64,000 nucleotides of DNA, from contig JAWQEG010001395.1 in the NCBI GenBank assembly GCA_033782935.1, positions 218,501-282,500 of the forward strand. Reading direction: 5' to 3'. The notes beneath the pieces were generated by a model that saw nothing but the letters and a program-made list of their open reading frames with translations, did no database searches and was not told the DNA's origin. This document shows positions 26,300 to 40,500 of this stretch, one piece after another. Numbering within the stretch: the first letter of the stretch is position 1; the number at the start of each line of letters is the position of its first letter. The position numbers were made by a program, and so were the translations under genes. The DNA comes from Petrolisthes cinctipes. Lineage: Eukaryota > Arthropoda > Malacostraca > Decapoda > Porcellanidae.

Positions 26300-29200
26300 A
26301 CTGAAGAATCATGCACATATCGACTTCTTGCACCTAAAATATCGATTTTGAGCATGTTTTGGGTCTGTATCTTGAATACATTCTAGCAAGGAGTAGGTGT
26401 GTACAGATCGCTTCTGGGACCCAAAAATATCGAATTTTCGGGTGTTTTGAGCCTGAATTTGAGATATAAACAGGTACAAAAGATGCATGCACATATCGAC
26501 TTTGGGCACCCAAAATATCGATTTTTAACACGTTTTGGGCCTATATTTAGAAAATATTCTAGCACTAAGTAGGCATGTACAGATCGCTTCTGGGACCCAA
26601 AAATATCGAATTTTCGGGTGATTTGAGCCTGAATTTGGGATATAAACGGATACAGAAGATGCATACACATATCGACTTTGTGCACCTAAAATATCAATTT
26701 TCAGCATGTTTTGGGCCTGTATTTTGAAAATACTCTAACAGGGAGTAGGCATTTACAGATCGCTTCTGGGACCCAAAAATATCGAATTTTCGGGTGTTTT
26801 GAGCCTGAATTTTAAATATAAACGGGTTCAGAAGATGCATGAACATATCGACTTTAGACACTTAAAATATCAATTTTTTAATGTTTTGGGCCTATATTTT
26901 GAAAACATTCCAGCACTGAGTAGGCATGTACAGATCGCTTCAGGGAACGGAAAGTTTTGAATTTTCGGGTGTTTTGAGCCTGAATTTGAAATATAAACGG
27001 GTACAGAAGATCCATGCACGTATCGACTTTGGACACCTAAAATATCGATTTTTAGCATGTTTTGAGCCTATATTTTGAAAACATTCTAGCACTGAGTAGG
27101 CATGCACAGATCGCTTCGGGGACCCCAAAATATTGATTTTCGGGTGTTTTGAGCCTGAATTTGGGATATAAACGTGTACTTTAGATGCATGCACATATCG
27201 ACTTTAGACACTTAAAATATCGATTTTTAGCATGTTTTATGCCTATATTTTTTAAATATTCCAGCACTGAGTAGGCATGTACAGATCGCTTCTGGAACCC
27301 AAAAATATCGATTTTTAGAGTGTTTTAAACCTTAATTTGGGATGTAAACGTTTACAGAAGATGCTTGCACATATCGACTTTGGACACCTAAAATATCGAT
27401 TTTTAGCATGTTTTGTGCCAATATTTTGAAAATATTCTAGCACTGAGTAGGCATGTACAGATCGCTTCTACAACCCAAAAATATTGAATTTACGAGTGTT
27501 TTGAGCCTGAATTTGAGATATAAACGGGTACTGAAGATGCATGCACATATCGCCTTTTTGCACCTAAAATATCGATTTTGAACATGTTTTGGGTCTGTAT
27601 CTTGAAAACATTCTAGCAAGGAGTAGGCATGTACAGGTCGCTTCTGGGACCCAAAAATATCGAATTTTCGAGTGTTTTAAACCTGAATTTGGGATGTAAA
27701 CGGGTACAGAAGATGCATGCACATATCGACTTTGGGCACCCAAAATATCGATTTTTAGCACGTTTTGGGCCTATATTGTGAAAATATTATAGCACTAAGT
27801 AGGCATGTACAGATAGCTTCTGGGACCAAAAAATATCGAATTTTCGGTTATTTTGAGCCTGAATTTGGGATATAAACGGATACAGAAGATGCATGCACAT
27901 ATCGACTTTGCGCACCCAAAATATCGATTTTTAGCACGTTTTGGGCCTATATTTTGAAAATATTTTAGCACTAAGTAGGCATGTACAGATCGCTTCTGGG
28001 ACCAAAAAATATCGAATTTTCGGGTATTTTGAGCCTGAATTTGGGATATAAACGTATACAGAAGATGCATACACATATTGACTTTGTGCACCTACAATAT
28101 CGATTTTCAGCATGTTTTGGGCCTGTATTTTGAAAATACTCAAACAGGGAGTAGGCATGTACAGATCGCTTCTGGGACCCAAAAATATCGAATTTTCGGG
28201 GGTTTTGAGCCTGAATTTGTGATATAAACGGGTACAGAAGATGCATGAACATATCGACTTTAGACACTAAAAATATCGATTATTATCATGTTTTGAGCCT
28301 ATATTTTGAAAACATTCCAGCACTAAGTAGGCATGTACAGATCGCTTCTGGGAACGAAAAATATTGAATTTTCGGGTGTTTTGAGCCTGAATTTGAGATA
28401 TAAACGGGTACTGAAGAATCATGCACATATCGACTTCTTGCACCTAAAATATCGATTTTGAGCATGTTTTGGGTCTGTATCTTGAATACATTCTATCAAG
28501 GAGTAGACGTGTACAGATCGCTTCTGGGACCCAAAAATATCGAATTTTCGGGTGTTTTGAGCCTGAATTTGAGATATAAACAGGTACAAAAGATGCATGC
28601 ACATATCGAATTTGGACACCCAAAATATCGATTTTTAACACGTTTTAGGCCTTTATTTAGAAAATATTGTAGCACTAAGTAGGCATGTACAGATCACTTC
28701 TGGGACCCAAAAATATTGAATTTTCGGGTGATTTGAGCCTGAATTTGGGATATAAACGGGTACAGAATATCCATGCACATATCGACTTTGGACACCTAAA
28801 ATATCGATTTTTAGCATGTTTTGAGCCTATATTTTGAAAATACTCTAACAGGGAGTAGGCATGTACACATCGCTTCTGGGACCCAAAAATATCGAATTTT
28901 CGGGTGTTTTGAGCCTGAATTTTAAATATAAACGGATACAAAAGATGCATGAACATATCGACTTTAGTCACTTAAAATATCAATTTTTTAATGTTTTGGG
29001 CCTATAATTTGAAAACATTCCAGCACTGAGTAGGCATGTACAGATCGCTTCAGGGAACGGAAAGTTTTGAATTTTCGGGTGTTTTGAGCCTGAATTTGAG
29101 ATATAAACGGGTACAGAATATCCATGCACATATCGACTTTGGACACCTAAAATATCGATTTTTAGCATGTTTTGAGCCTATATTTTGAAAAGATTCCAGC

Positions 29201-31240
29201 ACTGAGTAGGCATGCACAGATCGCTTCGGGGATCCCAAAATATTGATTTTCGGGTGTTTTGAGCCTGAATTTGGGATATAAACGGGTACTTTAGATGCAT
29301 GCACATATCGACTTTAGACACTTAAAATATCGATTTTTAGCATGTTTTAAGCCTATATTTTGAAAATATTCCAGCACTGAGTAGGCATGGACAGATCGCT
29401 TTTGGGACCCAAAAATATCGAATTTTCGGGGGTTTTGAGCCTGATTTTGAGATATAAACGGGTACAGAAGATGCATGCAGATATCGACTTTGGGCACCCA
29501 AAATATCGATTTTGAGCATGTTTTGGGCCTACATTTTGAAAATATTCTAGCACTGAGTAGGCATGTACAGATCGCTTCTAGAATCCAAAAATATCGATTT
29601 ATAGAGTGTTTTAAACCTTAATTTGCGATGTAAACGTGTACAGAAGATGCTTGCACATATCGACTTTGGACACCTAAAATATCGATTTTTAGCATGTTTT
29701 GTGCCAATATTTTGAAAATATTCTAGCACTGAGTAGGCATGTACAGATCGCTTCTGGGACCCAAAAATATTGAATTTACGAGTGTTTTGAGCCTGAATTT
29801 GAGATATAAACGGGTACTGAAGATGCATGCACATATCGACTTTGCGCACCCAAAATATCGATTTTTAGCACGTTTTGGGCCTATATTTTGAAAATATTAT
29901 AGCACTAAGTAGGCATGTACAGATCGCTTCTGGGACCAAAAAATATCGAATTTTCGGGTATTTTGAGCCTGAATTTGGGATATAAACGGATACAGAAGAT
30001 GCATACACATATTGACTTTGTGCGCCTACAATATCGATTTTCAGCATGTTTTGGGCCTGTATTTTGAAAATACTCAAACAGGGAGTAGGCATGTACAGAT
30101 CGCTTCTGGGACCCAAAAATATCGAATTTTCGGGGGTTTTGAGCCTGAATTTGTGATATAAACGGGTACAGAAGATGCATGAACATATCGACTTTAGACA
30201 CTAAAAATATCGATTATTATCATGTTTTGAGCCTATATTTTGAAAACATTCCAGCACTAAGTAGGCATGTACAGATCGCTTCTGGGAAAGAAAAATATTG
30301 AATTTTCGGGTGTTTTGAGCCTGAATTTGAGATATAAACGGGTACTGAAGAATCATGCACATATCGACTTCTTGTACCTAAAATATCGATTTTGAGCATG
30401 TTTTGGGTCTGTAACTTGAATACATTCTAGCAAGGAGTAGGCGTGTGCAGATCGCTTCTGGGACCCAAAAATATCGAATTTTCGGGTGTTTTGAGCCTGA
30501 ATTTGAGATATAAACAGGTACAAAAGATGCATGCACATATCGACTTTGGGCACCCAAAATATCGATTTTTAACACGTTTTAGGCCTATATTTAGAAAATA
30601 TTCTAGCACTAAGTAGGCATGTACAGATCGCTTCTGGGACCCAAAAATATCGAATTTTCGGGTGATTTGAGCCTGAATTTGGGATATATACGGATACAGA
30701 AGATGCATACACATATCGACTTTGTGCACCTAAAATATCGATTTTCAGCATGTTTTGGGCCTGTATTTTGAAAATACTCTAACAGGGAGTAGGCATGTAC
30801 AGATCGCTTCTGGGACCCAAAAATATAGAATTTTCGGGTGTTTTGAGCCTGAATTTTAAATATAAACGGGTACAGAAGATTCATGAACATATCGACTTTA
30901 GTCACTTAAAATATCAATTTTTTAATGTTTTGGGCCTATATTTTGAAAACATTCCAGCACTGAGTAGGCATGTACAGATCGCTTCAGGGAACGGAAAGTT
31001 TTGAATTTTCGGGTGTTTTGAGCCTGAATTTGAGATAAAAACGGGTACAGAAGATCCATGCACATATCGACTTTGGACACCTAAAATATCGATTTTTAGC
31101 ATGTTTTGAGCCTATATTTTGAAAACATTCTAGCACTGAGTAGGCATGCACAGATCGCTTCGGGGATCCCAAAATATTGATTTTCGGGTGTTTTGAGCCT
31201 GAATTTGGGATATAAACGGGTACTTTAGATGCATGCACAT
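26300..31240. repeat. Series of 12- and 11-monomer duplications
   Basis: A block containing GAAGAATCATGCACATATCG, the CATCAGGCGTGTACAG-like GTAGGCGTG or GTAGACGTG variant and AGGGAACGGAAAGTTTTG recurs. Its GAAGAATCATG marker lies at about 26,304, 28,414 and 30,348. The steps are 2,110 bp (12 monomers less two bases) and 1,934 bp (11 monomers less two). Related copies lie near 23,312. The change of step from 12 to 11 monomers indicates loss or gain of one monomer in one copy. Confidence 0.8.
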
Positions 31241-31639
31241 ATCGACTTTAGACACTTAAAATATCGATTTTTAGCATGTTTTAAGCCTATATTTTGAAAA
31301 TATTCCAGCACTGAGTAGGCATGGACAGATCGCTTTTGGGACCATACAATATCGAATTTTCGGGGGTTTTGAGCCTAATTTTGAGATATAAACGGGTACA
31401 GAAGATGCATGCACATATCGACTTTGGGCACCCAAAATATCGATTTTGAGCATGTTTTGGGCCTACATTTTGAAAATATTCTAGTACTGAGTAGGCATGT
31501 ACAGATCGCTTCTACAACCCAAAAATATCGATTTTTAGAGTGTTTTAAACCTTAATTTGGGATGTAAACGTGTACAGAACATGCTTGCACATATCGACTT
31601 TGGACACCTAAAATATCGATTTTTAGCATGTTTTGTGCC

Positions 31640-32340
31640 AATATTTTGAAAATATTCTAGCACTGAGTAGGCATGTACAGATCGCTTCTGGGAACGAAAA
31701 ATATCGAATTTTCGGGTGTTTTGAGCCTGAGTTTGAGATATAAACGGGTACTGAAGATGCATGCACATATCGACTTCTTGCACCTAAAATATCGATTTTG
31801 AGCATGTTTTGGGTCTGTATCTTGAATACATTCTAGCAAGGAGTAGGCGTGTACAGATCGCTTCTGGGACCCAAAAATATCGAATTTTCGAGTGTTTTAA
31901 ACCTGAATTTGGGATGTAAACGGGAACAGAAGATGCATGCACATATCGACTTTGGGCACCTAAAATATCGATTTTTAACACGTTTTGGGCCTATATTTAG
32001 AAAATATTCTAGCACTGAGTAGGCATGTACAGATCGCTTCTGGGAACGAAAAATATCGAATTTTCGGGTGTTTTGAGCCTGAGTTTGAGATATAAACGGG
32101 TACTGAAGATGCATGCACATATCGACTTCTTGCACCTAAAATATCGATTTTGAGCATGTTTTGGGTCTGTATCTTGAATACATTCTAGCAAGGAGTAGGC
32201 GTGTACAGATCGCTTCTGGGACCCCAAAATATCGAATTTTCGGGTGTTTTGAGCCTGAATTTGAGATATATACAGGTACAGAAGATGCATGCACATATCG
32301 ACTTTGGGCACCTAAAATATCGATTTTTAACACGTTTTGG
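31640..32340. repeat. Two-monomer (352-bp) tandem duplication
   Basis: The variants GGGAACGAAAAATATCG, GAGCCTGAGTTTGAG and CGACTTCTTGCACC occur at about 31,691-31,790 and again at about 32,043-32,142, offset 352 bp. The GCCTGAGTTTGAG change (A to G) is rare elsewhere, which supports a recent local duplication of a dimer. Confidence 0.82.
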
Positions 32341-34249
32341 GCCTATATTTAGAAAATATTCTAGCACTAAGTAGGCATGTACAGATCGCTTCTGGGACCC
32401 AAAAATATCGAATTTTCGGGTGTTTTGAGCATGAATTTGGGATATAAACGGATACAGAAGATGCATTCACATATCGACTTTGTGCACCTAAAATATCGAT
32501 TTTCAGCATGTTTTGGGCCTGTATTTTGAAAATACTCTAACAGGGAGTAGGCATGTACAGATCGCTTCTGGGACCCAAAAATATAGAATTTTCGGGTGTT
32601 TTGAGCCTGAATTTTAAATATAAACGGGTACAGAAGATGCATGAACATATCGAATTTAGACACTTAAAATATCGATTTTTTTATGTTTTGGGCCTATATT
32701 TTGAAAACATTCCAGCACTGAGTAGGCATGTACAGATCGCTTCAGGGAACGGAAAATTTTGAATTTTCGGGTGTTTTGAGCCTGAATTTGAGATATAAAC
32801 GGGTACCTAAGATGCATGCACATATCTACTTTAGACACCTAAAATATCGATTTTTAGCATGTTTTGAGACTATATTTTGAAAACATTCTAGCACTGAGTA
32901 GGCATGCACAGATCGCTTCTGGGACCCAAAAATATCGAATTTTCGGGTGTTTTGAGCCTGAATTTGAGATATAAACGGGTACTGAAGATGGATGCACATA
33001 TCGACTTTGGACACCTAAAATATCGATTTTTAGCATGTTTTGAGCCTATATTTTGAAAATATTCCAGCACTGAGTAGGCATGTACAGATCGCTTCTGGGA
33101 CCCAAAAATATTGAATTTTCGGGTGTTTGAACCTGAATTTGAGATATAAACGGGTACTGAAGATGCATGCACATATCGACTTTTTGCACCTGAAATATCG
33201 ATTTTGAGCATGTTTTGGGTCTGTATTTTGAAAACATACTAGCAAGGAGTAGGCATGTACAGATTGCTTCTGGGACGAAAAAATATTGAATTTTTGGGTG
33301 TTATGAGCCTTAATTTGAGATATAAACAGGTACAGAAGATGCATGCACATATCGACTTTGGGCATCCAAAATATCGATTTTTAGCATGTTTTGGGCCAGT
33401 ATTCTGAAAATACTCTAACACGGAGTAGTCATGTACAGATCGCTTCTGGGACACAAAAATATCCAATTTTCGAGTGTTTTGAGCCTGAATTTAAGATATA
33501 AACGGGTACAGAAGATGCATGCACGTATCGACTTTTGGCACCCAAAATATTGATTTTTAGCATGTTTTCGGCCTATATTTTGAAAATATTCTAGCACTGA
33601 GTAGGCATGTACAGATCGCTTCTGTGACCAAAAAATATCGAATTTTTGGGAGTTCTGAGCCAGAATTTGGGATATAAACGGGTACAGAAGATGCATTCAC
33701 ATATTGACTTTGGGCACCTAAAATATCGATTTTCAGCATGTTTTGGGCCTGTATTTTGAAAATACTCTAACACGGAGTAGGCATGTACAGATCGCTTCTG
33801 GGACCCAAAAATATCGAATTTTCGGGTGTTTTGAGCCTTAATTTGAGATATAAACGGGTACAGAAGATGCTTGCAGATATCGACTTTTGCACCTAAAATA
33901 TCGATTTTGAGCATGTTTTGGGCCTATATCTTCAATATATTTTAGCACTAAGTAGACATGTTCATATTGCTTCTGGGACCCAAAAATATCGAATTTTCGG
34001 GAGTTTTGAGCCTGATTTTGAGATATAAAAGGGTACAGAAGATACATACACATATTGACTTTGGGCACCTAAAATATCGATTTTCAGCATGTTTTGGGCC
34101 TGCATTTTGAAAATACTCTAACACAGAGTAGGCATGTACAGATCGCTTCTGGGACCCAAAAATATCGAATTTTCGGGTATTTTGAGCCTGAATTTGAGAT
34201 ATAAACGGGTACTGAAGATGCATGCACATATCGACTTTTTGCACCCAAA

Positions 34250-37200
34250 ATATCGATTTTTAGCACGTTTTGGGCCTATATTTTGAAAATATTATAGCAA
34301 TAAGTAGGCATGTACAGATCGCTTCTGGGACCAAAAAATATCGAATTTTCGGGTATTTTGAGCCTGAATTTGGGATATAAACGGATACAGAAGATGCATA
34401 CACATATTGACTTCTTGTACCTACAATATCGATTTTCAGCATGTTTTGGTCCTGTATTTTGAAAATACTTAAACAGGGAGTAGGCATGTACAGATCGCTT
34501 CTGGGACCCAAAAATATCGAATTTTCGGGGGTTTTGAGCCTGAATTTGTGATATAAACGGGTACAGAAGATGCATGAACATATCGACTTTAGACACTAAA
34601 AATATCGATTTTTATCATGTTTTGAGCCTATATTTTGACAACATTCCAGCACTGAGTAGGCATGTACAGATCGCTTCTGGGAACGAAAAATATTGAATTT
34701 TCGGGTGTTTTGAGCCTGAATTTGAGATATAAACGGGTACAGAAGATGCATGCACATATCGACTTCTTGCACCTAAAATATCGATTTTGAGCATGTTTTG
34801 GGTCTGTATCTTAAATACATTCTAGCAAGGAGTAGGCGTGTACAGATCACTTCTGGGACCCAAAAATATCGAATTTTCGGGTGCATTGAGCCTGAATTTG
34901 AGATATAAACAGGTACAGAAGATGCATGCACATATCGACTTTTTGCACCTAAAATATCGATTTTCAGCATGTTTTGGGCCTGTATTTTGAAAATACTCTA
35001 ACGGGGAGTAGGCATGTACAGATCGCTTCTGGGACCCAAAAATATCGAATTTTCGGGTGTTTTGAGCCTGAATTTTAAACATAAACGTTTACAGAAGATG
35101 CATGAACATATCGAATTTAGACACTTAATATATCGATTTTTTAATGTTTTGGGCCTATATTTTGAAAACATTCCAGCACTGAGTAGGCATGTACAGATCG
35201 CTTCAGGGAATGGAAAATTTTGAATTTTCGGGTGTTTTGAGCCTGAATTTGAGATATAAACGGGTACAGAAGATGCATGCACATATCTTCTTTAGACACC
35301 TAAAATATCGATTTTTAGCATGTTTTGAGCCTATATTTTGAAAACATTCTAGCACTGAGTAGGCATGCACAGATCGCTTCTGGGACACAAAAATATTGAA
35401 TTTTCGGGTGTTTGAACCTGAATTTGAGATATAAACGGGTACAGAAGATGCATTTACATATCGACCTTTTGCACTTGAAATATCGATTTTTAGCATGTTT
35501 TGGGCCCATATTTTGAAAAATTTCTAGCACTGAGTAGGCATGTACAGATCGCTTCTGGGACCCAAAAATATCGAATTTTCGGGTGTTTTGAGCCTGAATT
35601 TGAGATATAAACGGGTACAAAAGATGCGTGCACATATCGACTTTGGACACCTAAAATATAGATTTTTAGCATTTTTTGGCCCCATAACTTCAATATATTT
35701 TAGCACTCAGTAGGCATGTACAGATGGCTTCTGGGACCCAAAAATATCGAATTTTCGGGTGTTTTGAGCCTGAATTTGGGAAATAAACGGGTACAGAAGA
35801 TGCATACACATATTGACTTTGTGCACCTAAAATATCGATTTTCAGCATGTTTTGTGCCTGTAAATTGAAAATACTCTAACACGGAGTAGGCATGTACAGA
35901 TCGCTTCTGGGACCCAAAAATATCGAATTTTCGGGTGTTCTGAACCTGAATTTGAGATATAAACGGGTACAGAAGATGCATGCACATATCGACTTTGGGC
36001 ACCTAAAATATTGATTTTCAGCATGTTTTAGGCCAGTATTTTGAAAATACTCTAACACGGAGTAGGCATGTACAGATCGCTTCTGGGACCCAACAATATC
36101 GAATTTTCGGGTGTTTTGAGCCTGAATTTGAAATATAAACGGGTACAGAAGATGCATGCACATATCGACTTTGGGCACCTAAAATATCGATTTTTAGCAT
36201 GATTTGGGCCCATAAATTTAAAAAATTATAGCACTAAGTAGGCATGTACAGATCGCTTCTGGGACTCAAAAATATCGAATTTTCTGGTGTTTTGAGCCTG
36301 AATTTGGGATATAAACGGGTACAGAAGATGCATACACATATTGACTTTGGGCAACTAAAATATCGATTTTCAGCATCTTTTGGGCCTGTATATTAAAAAT
36401 ACTCTACCACGGAGTAGGCATATACAGATCGCTTCTGGGACCCAAAAATTTCGAATTTTCGGGTATTTTGAGCCTGAATTTGAGATATAAACGGGTACAG
36501 AAGATCCATGCACATATCGACTTTGGACACCTAAAATATAGATTTTTAGCATGTTTTGAGCCTATATTTTGAAAACATTCTAGCACTGAGTAGGCATGCA
36601 CAGATCGCTTTTGGGACCCCAAAATATTGATTTTCGGGTGTTTTGAGCCTGAATTTGGGATATAAACGGGTACTTTAGATGCATGCACATATCGACTTTA
36701 GACACTTAAAATATCGATTTTTAGCATGTTTTAAGCCTATATTTTGAAAATATTCCAGCACTGACTAGGCATGGACAGATCGCTTCTGGGACCCAAAAAT
36801 ATCGAATTTTCGTGGGTTTTGAGCCTGTATTTGGGATATAAACGGATACAGAAGATGCATACACATATTGACTTCTTGTACCTACAATATCGATTTTCAG
36901 CATGTTTTGGTCCTGTATTTTGAAAATACTTAAACAGGGAGTAGGCATGTACAGATCGCTTCTGGGACCCAAAAATATCGAATTTTCGGGGGTTTTGAGC
37001 CTGAATTGGTGATATAAACGGGTACAGAAGATGCATGAACATATCGACTTTAGACACTAAAAATATCGATTTTTATCATGTTTTGAGCCTATATTTTGAC
37101 AACATTCCAGCACTGAATAGGCATGTACAGATCACTTCTGGGAACGAAAAATATTGAATTTTCGGGTGTTTTGAGCCTGAATTTGAGATATAAACGGGTA

Positions 37201-37520
37201 CTGAAGATGCATGCACATATCGACTTCTTGCACCTAAAATATCGATTTTGAGCATGTTTTGGGTCTGTATCTTAAATACATTCTAGCAAGGAGTAGGCGT
37301 GTACAGATCACTTCTGGGACCCAAAAATATCGAATTTTCGGGTGCTTTGAGCCTGAATTTGAGATATAAACAGGTACAGAAGATGCATGCACATATCGAC
37401 TTTTTGCACCTAAAATATCGATTTTCAGCATGTTTTGGGCCTGTATTTTGAAAATACTCTAACGGGGTGTAGGCATGTACAGATCGCTTCTGGGACCCAA
37501 AAATATCGAATTTTCGGGTG
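34250..37520. repeat. Fourteen-monomer (2,461-bp) duplication pair
   Basis: About 34,360-35,060 recurs at about 36,820-37,520, offset 2,461 bp. Shared variants include GACTTCTTGTACCTACAATA, GTTTTGGTCCTGTATTTTG, TATTTTGACAACATTCC and GTATCTTAAATACATTC. Small differences are visible, such as GGTGCATTGAGCC against GGTGCTTTGAGCC. The right copy runs directly into the large duplication that starts near 37,430. Confidence 0.82.
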
Positions 37521-40500
37521 TTTTGAGCCTGAATTTTAAACATAAACGGGTACCGAAGATGCATGCACATATCTACTTTAGACACCTAACATATCGATTT
37601 TTAGCATGTTTTGAGCCTATATTTTGAAAACATTCTAGCACTGAGTAGGCATGCACAGATCGCCTCTGGGACCCAAAAATATTGAATTTTCGGGTGTTTG
37701 AACCTGAATTTGAGATATAAACGGGTACTGAAGATGCATGCACATATCGACTTTTTGCACCTGAAATATCGATTTTGAGCATGTTTTGGGTCTGTATCTT
37801 GAAAACACACATTACAAGGAGTAGGCATGTACAGATTGCTTCTGGGACCCAAAAATATTGAATTTTTGGGTGTTATGAGCCTTAATTTGAGATATAAACA
37901 GGTACAGAAGATGCATGCACATATCGACTTTGTGCACCCAAAATATCGATTTTTAGCATGTTTTGGGCCAGTATTCTGAAAATACTCTAACCCGGAGTAG
38001 TCATGTACAGATCGCTTTTGGGACACAAAAATATCCAATTTTCGAGTGTTTTGAGCCTAAATTTAAGATATAAACGGGTACAGAAGATGCATGCACATAT
38101 CGACTTTTGGCACCCAAAATATTGATTTTTAGCATGTTTTGGGCCTGTATTTTGAAAATATTCTAGCACTGAGTAGGCATGTACAGATCGCTTCTGGGAA
38201 AGAAAAATATTGATTTTTCGGGTGTTTTGAGCCTGAATTTGAGATATAAACGGGTACTGAAGATGCATGCACATATCGACTTCTTGCACCTAAAATATCG
38301 ATTTTGAGCATGTTTTGGGTCTGTATCTTGAATACATTCTAGCAAGGAGTAGGCGTGTACAGATCGCTTCTGGGACCCAAAAATATCGAATTTTCCGGTG
38401 TTTTGAGCTTGAATTTGAGATATAAACAGGTACAGAAGATGCATGCACATATCGACTTTGGGCACCTAAAATATCGATTTTTAACACGTTTTGGGCCTAT
38501 ATTTAGAAAATATTCTAGCACTAAGTAGGCATGTACAGATCGCTTCTGGGACCCAAAAATATCGAATTTTCGGGTGTTTTGAGCATCAATTTGGGATATA
38601 AACGGATACAGAAGATGCATACACATATCGACTTTGTGCACCTAAAATATCGATTTTCAGCATGTTTTGGGCCTGTATTTTGAAAATACTCTAACAGGGA
38701 GTAGGCATGTACAGATCAATTCTGGGACCCAAAAATATCGAATTTTCGGGTGTTTTGAGCCTGAATTTGAGATATAAACGGGTACAGAAGATGCATGCAC
38801 ATATCTACTTTAGACACCTAAAATATAGATTTTTAGCATGTTTTGAGCCTATATTTTGAAAACATTCTAGCACTGAGTAGGCATGCACAGATCGCTTCTG
38901 GAACCCAAAAATATCGAATTTTCGGGTGTTTTGAGCCTGAATTTGAGATATAAACGGGTACTGAAGATGCATGCACATATCGACTTTTTGCACCTGAAAT
39001 AACGATTTTGAGCATGTTTTGGGTCTGTATCTTGAAAACACACATTACAAGGAGTAGGCATGTACAGATTGCTTCTGGGACCCAAAAATATTGAATTTTT
39101 GGGTGTTATGAGCCTTAATTTGAGATATAAACAGGTACAGAAGATGCATGCACATATCGACTTTGTGCACCCAAAATATCGATTTTCAGCATGTTTTGGG
39201 CCAGTATTCTGAAAATACTCTAACCCGGAGTAGTCATGTACAGATCGCTTTTGGGACACAAAAATATCCAATTTTCGAGTGTTTTGAGCCTAAATTTAAG
39301 ATATAAACGGGTACAGAAGATGCATGCACATATCGACTTTTGGCACCCAAAATATTGATTTTTAGCATGTTTTGGGCCTGTATTTTGAAAATATTCTAGC
39401 ACTGAGTAGGCATGTACAGATCGCTTCTGGGAACGAAAAATATTGATTTTTCGGGTGTTTTGAGCCTGAATTTGAGATATAAACGGGTACTGAAGATGCA
39501 TGCACATATCGACTTCTTGCACCTAAAATATCGATTTTGAGCATGTTTTGGGTCTGTATCTTGAATACATTCTAGCAAGGAGTAGGCGTGTACAGATCGC
39601 TTCTGGGACCCAAAAATATCGAATTTTCCGGTGTTTTGAGCTTGAATTTGAGATATAAACAGGTACAGAAGATGCATGCACATATCGACTTTGGGCACCT
39701 AAAATATCGATTTTTAACACGTTTTGGGCCTATATTTAGAAAATATTCTAGCACTAAGTAGGCATGTACAGATCGCTTCTGGGACCCAAAAATATCGAAT
39801 TTTCGGGTGTTTTGAGCATCAATTTGGGATATAAACGGATACAGAAGATGCATACACATATCGACTTTGTGCACCTAAAATATCGATTTTCAGCATGTTT
39901 TGGGCCTGTATTTTGAAAATACTCTAACAGGGAGTAGGCATGTACAGATCAATTCTGGGACCCAAAAATATCGAATTTTCGGGTGTTTTGAGCCTGAATT
40001 TGAGATATAAACGGGTACGGAAGAGGCATGCAAATATCGACTTCAGACACCTAAAATATCGATTTTTAGCATGTTTTGAGCCTATATTTTGAAAACATTC
40101 TAGCACTGAGTAGGCATGTACAGATCGCTTCTGGGACCAAAAAATATCGAATTTTCGGGTGTTTTGAGCCTGAATTTGAGATATAAACGGGTAATGAAGA
40201 TGCATGCACATTTTGACATTTTGCACCTAAAATATCGATTTTGAGCATGTTTTGGGTCTGTATCTTGAGAACATTCTAGCAAAGAGTAGGCATGTACAAA
40301 TCGCTTCTTGGACCCAAAAATATCGAATTTTCGGGTGTTTTGAGCCTGAATTTGAGATATAAACGGGTACAAAAGATACATGAACATATCGACTTTAGAC
40401 ATTTAAAATATCGATTTTTATCATGTTTTTTAACCTATATTTTGAAAGCATTCCAGCACTGAGTAGGCATGTACAGATCGCTTCTGGGAACGAAAAATAT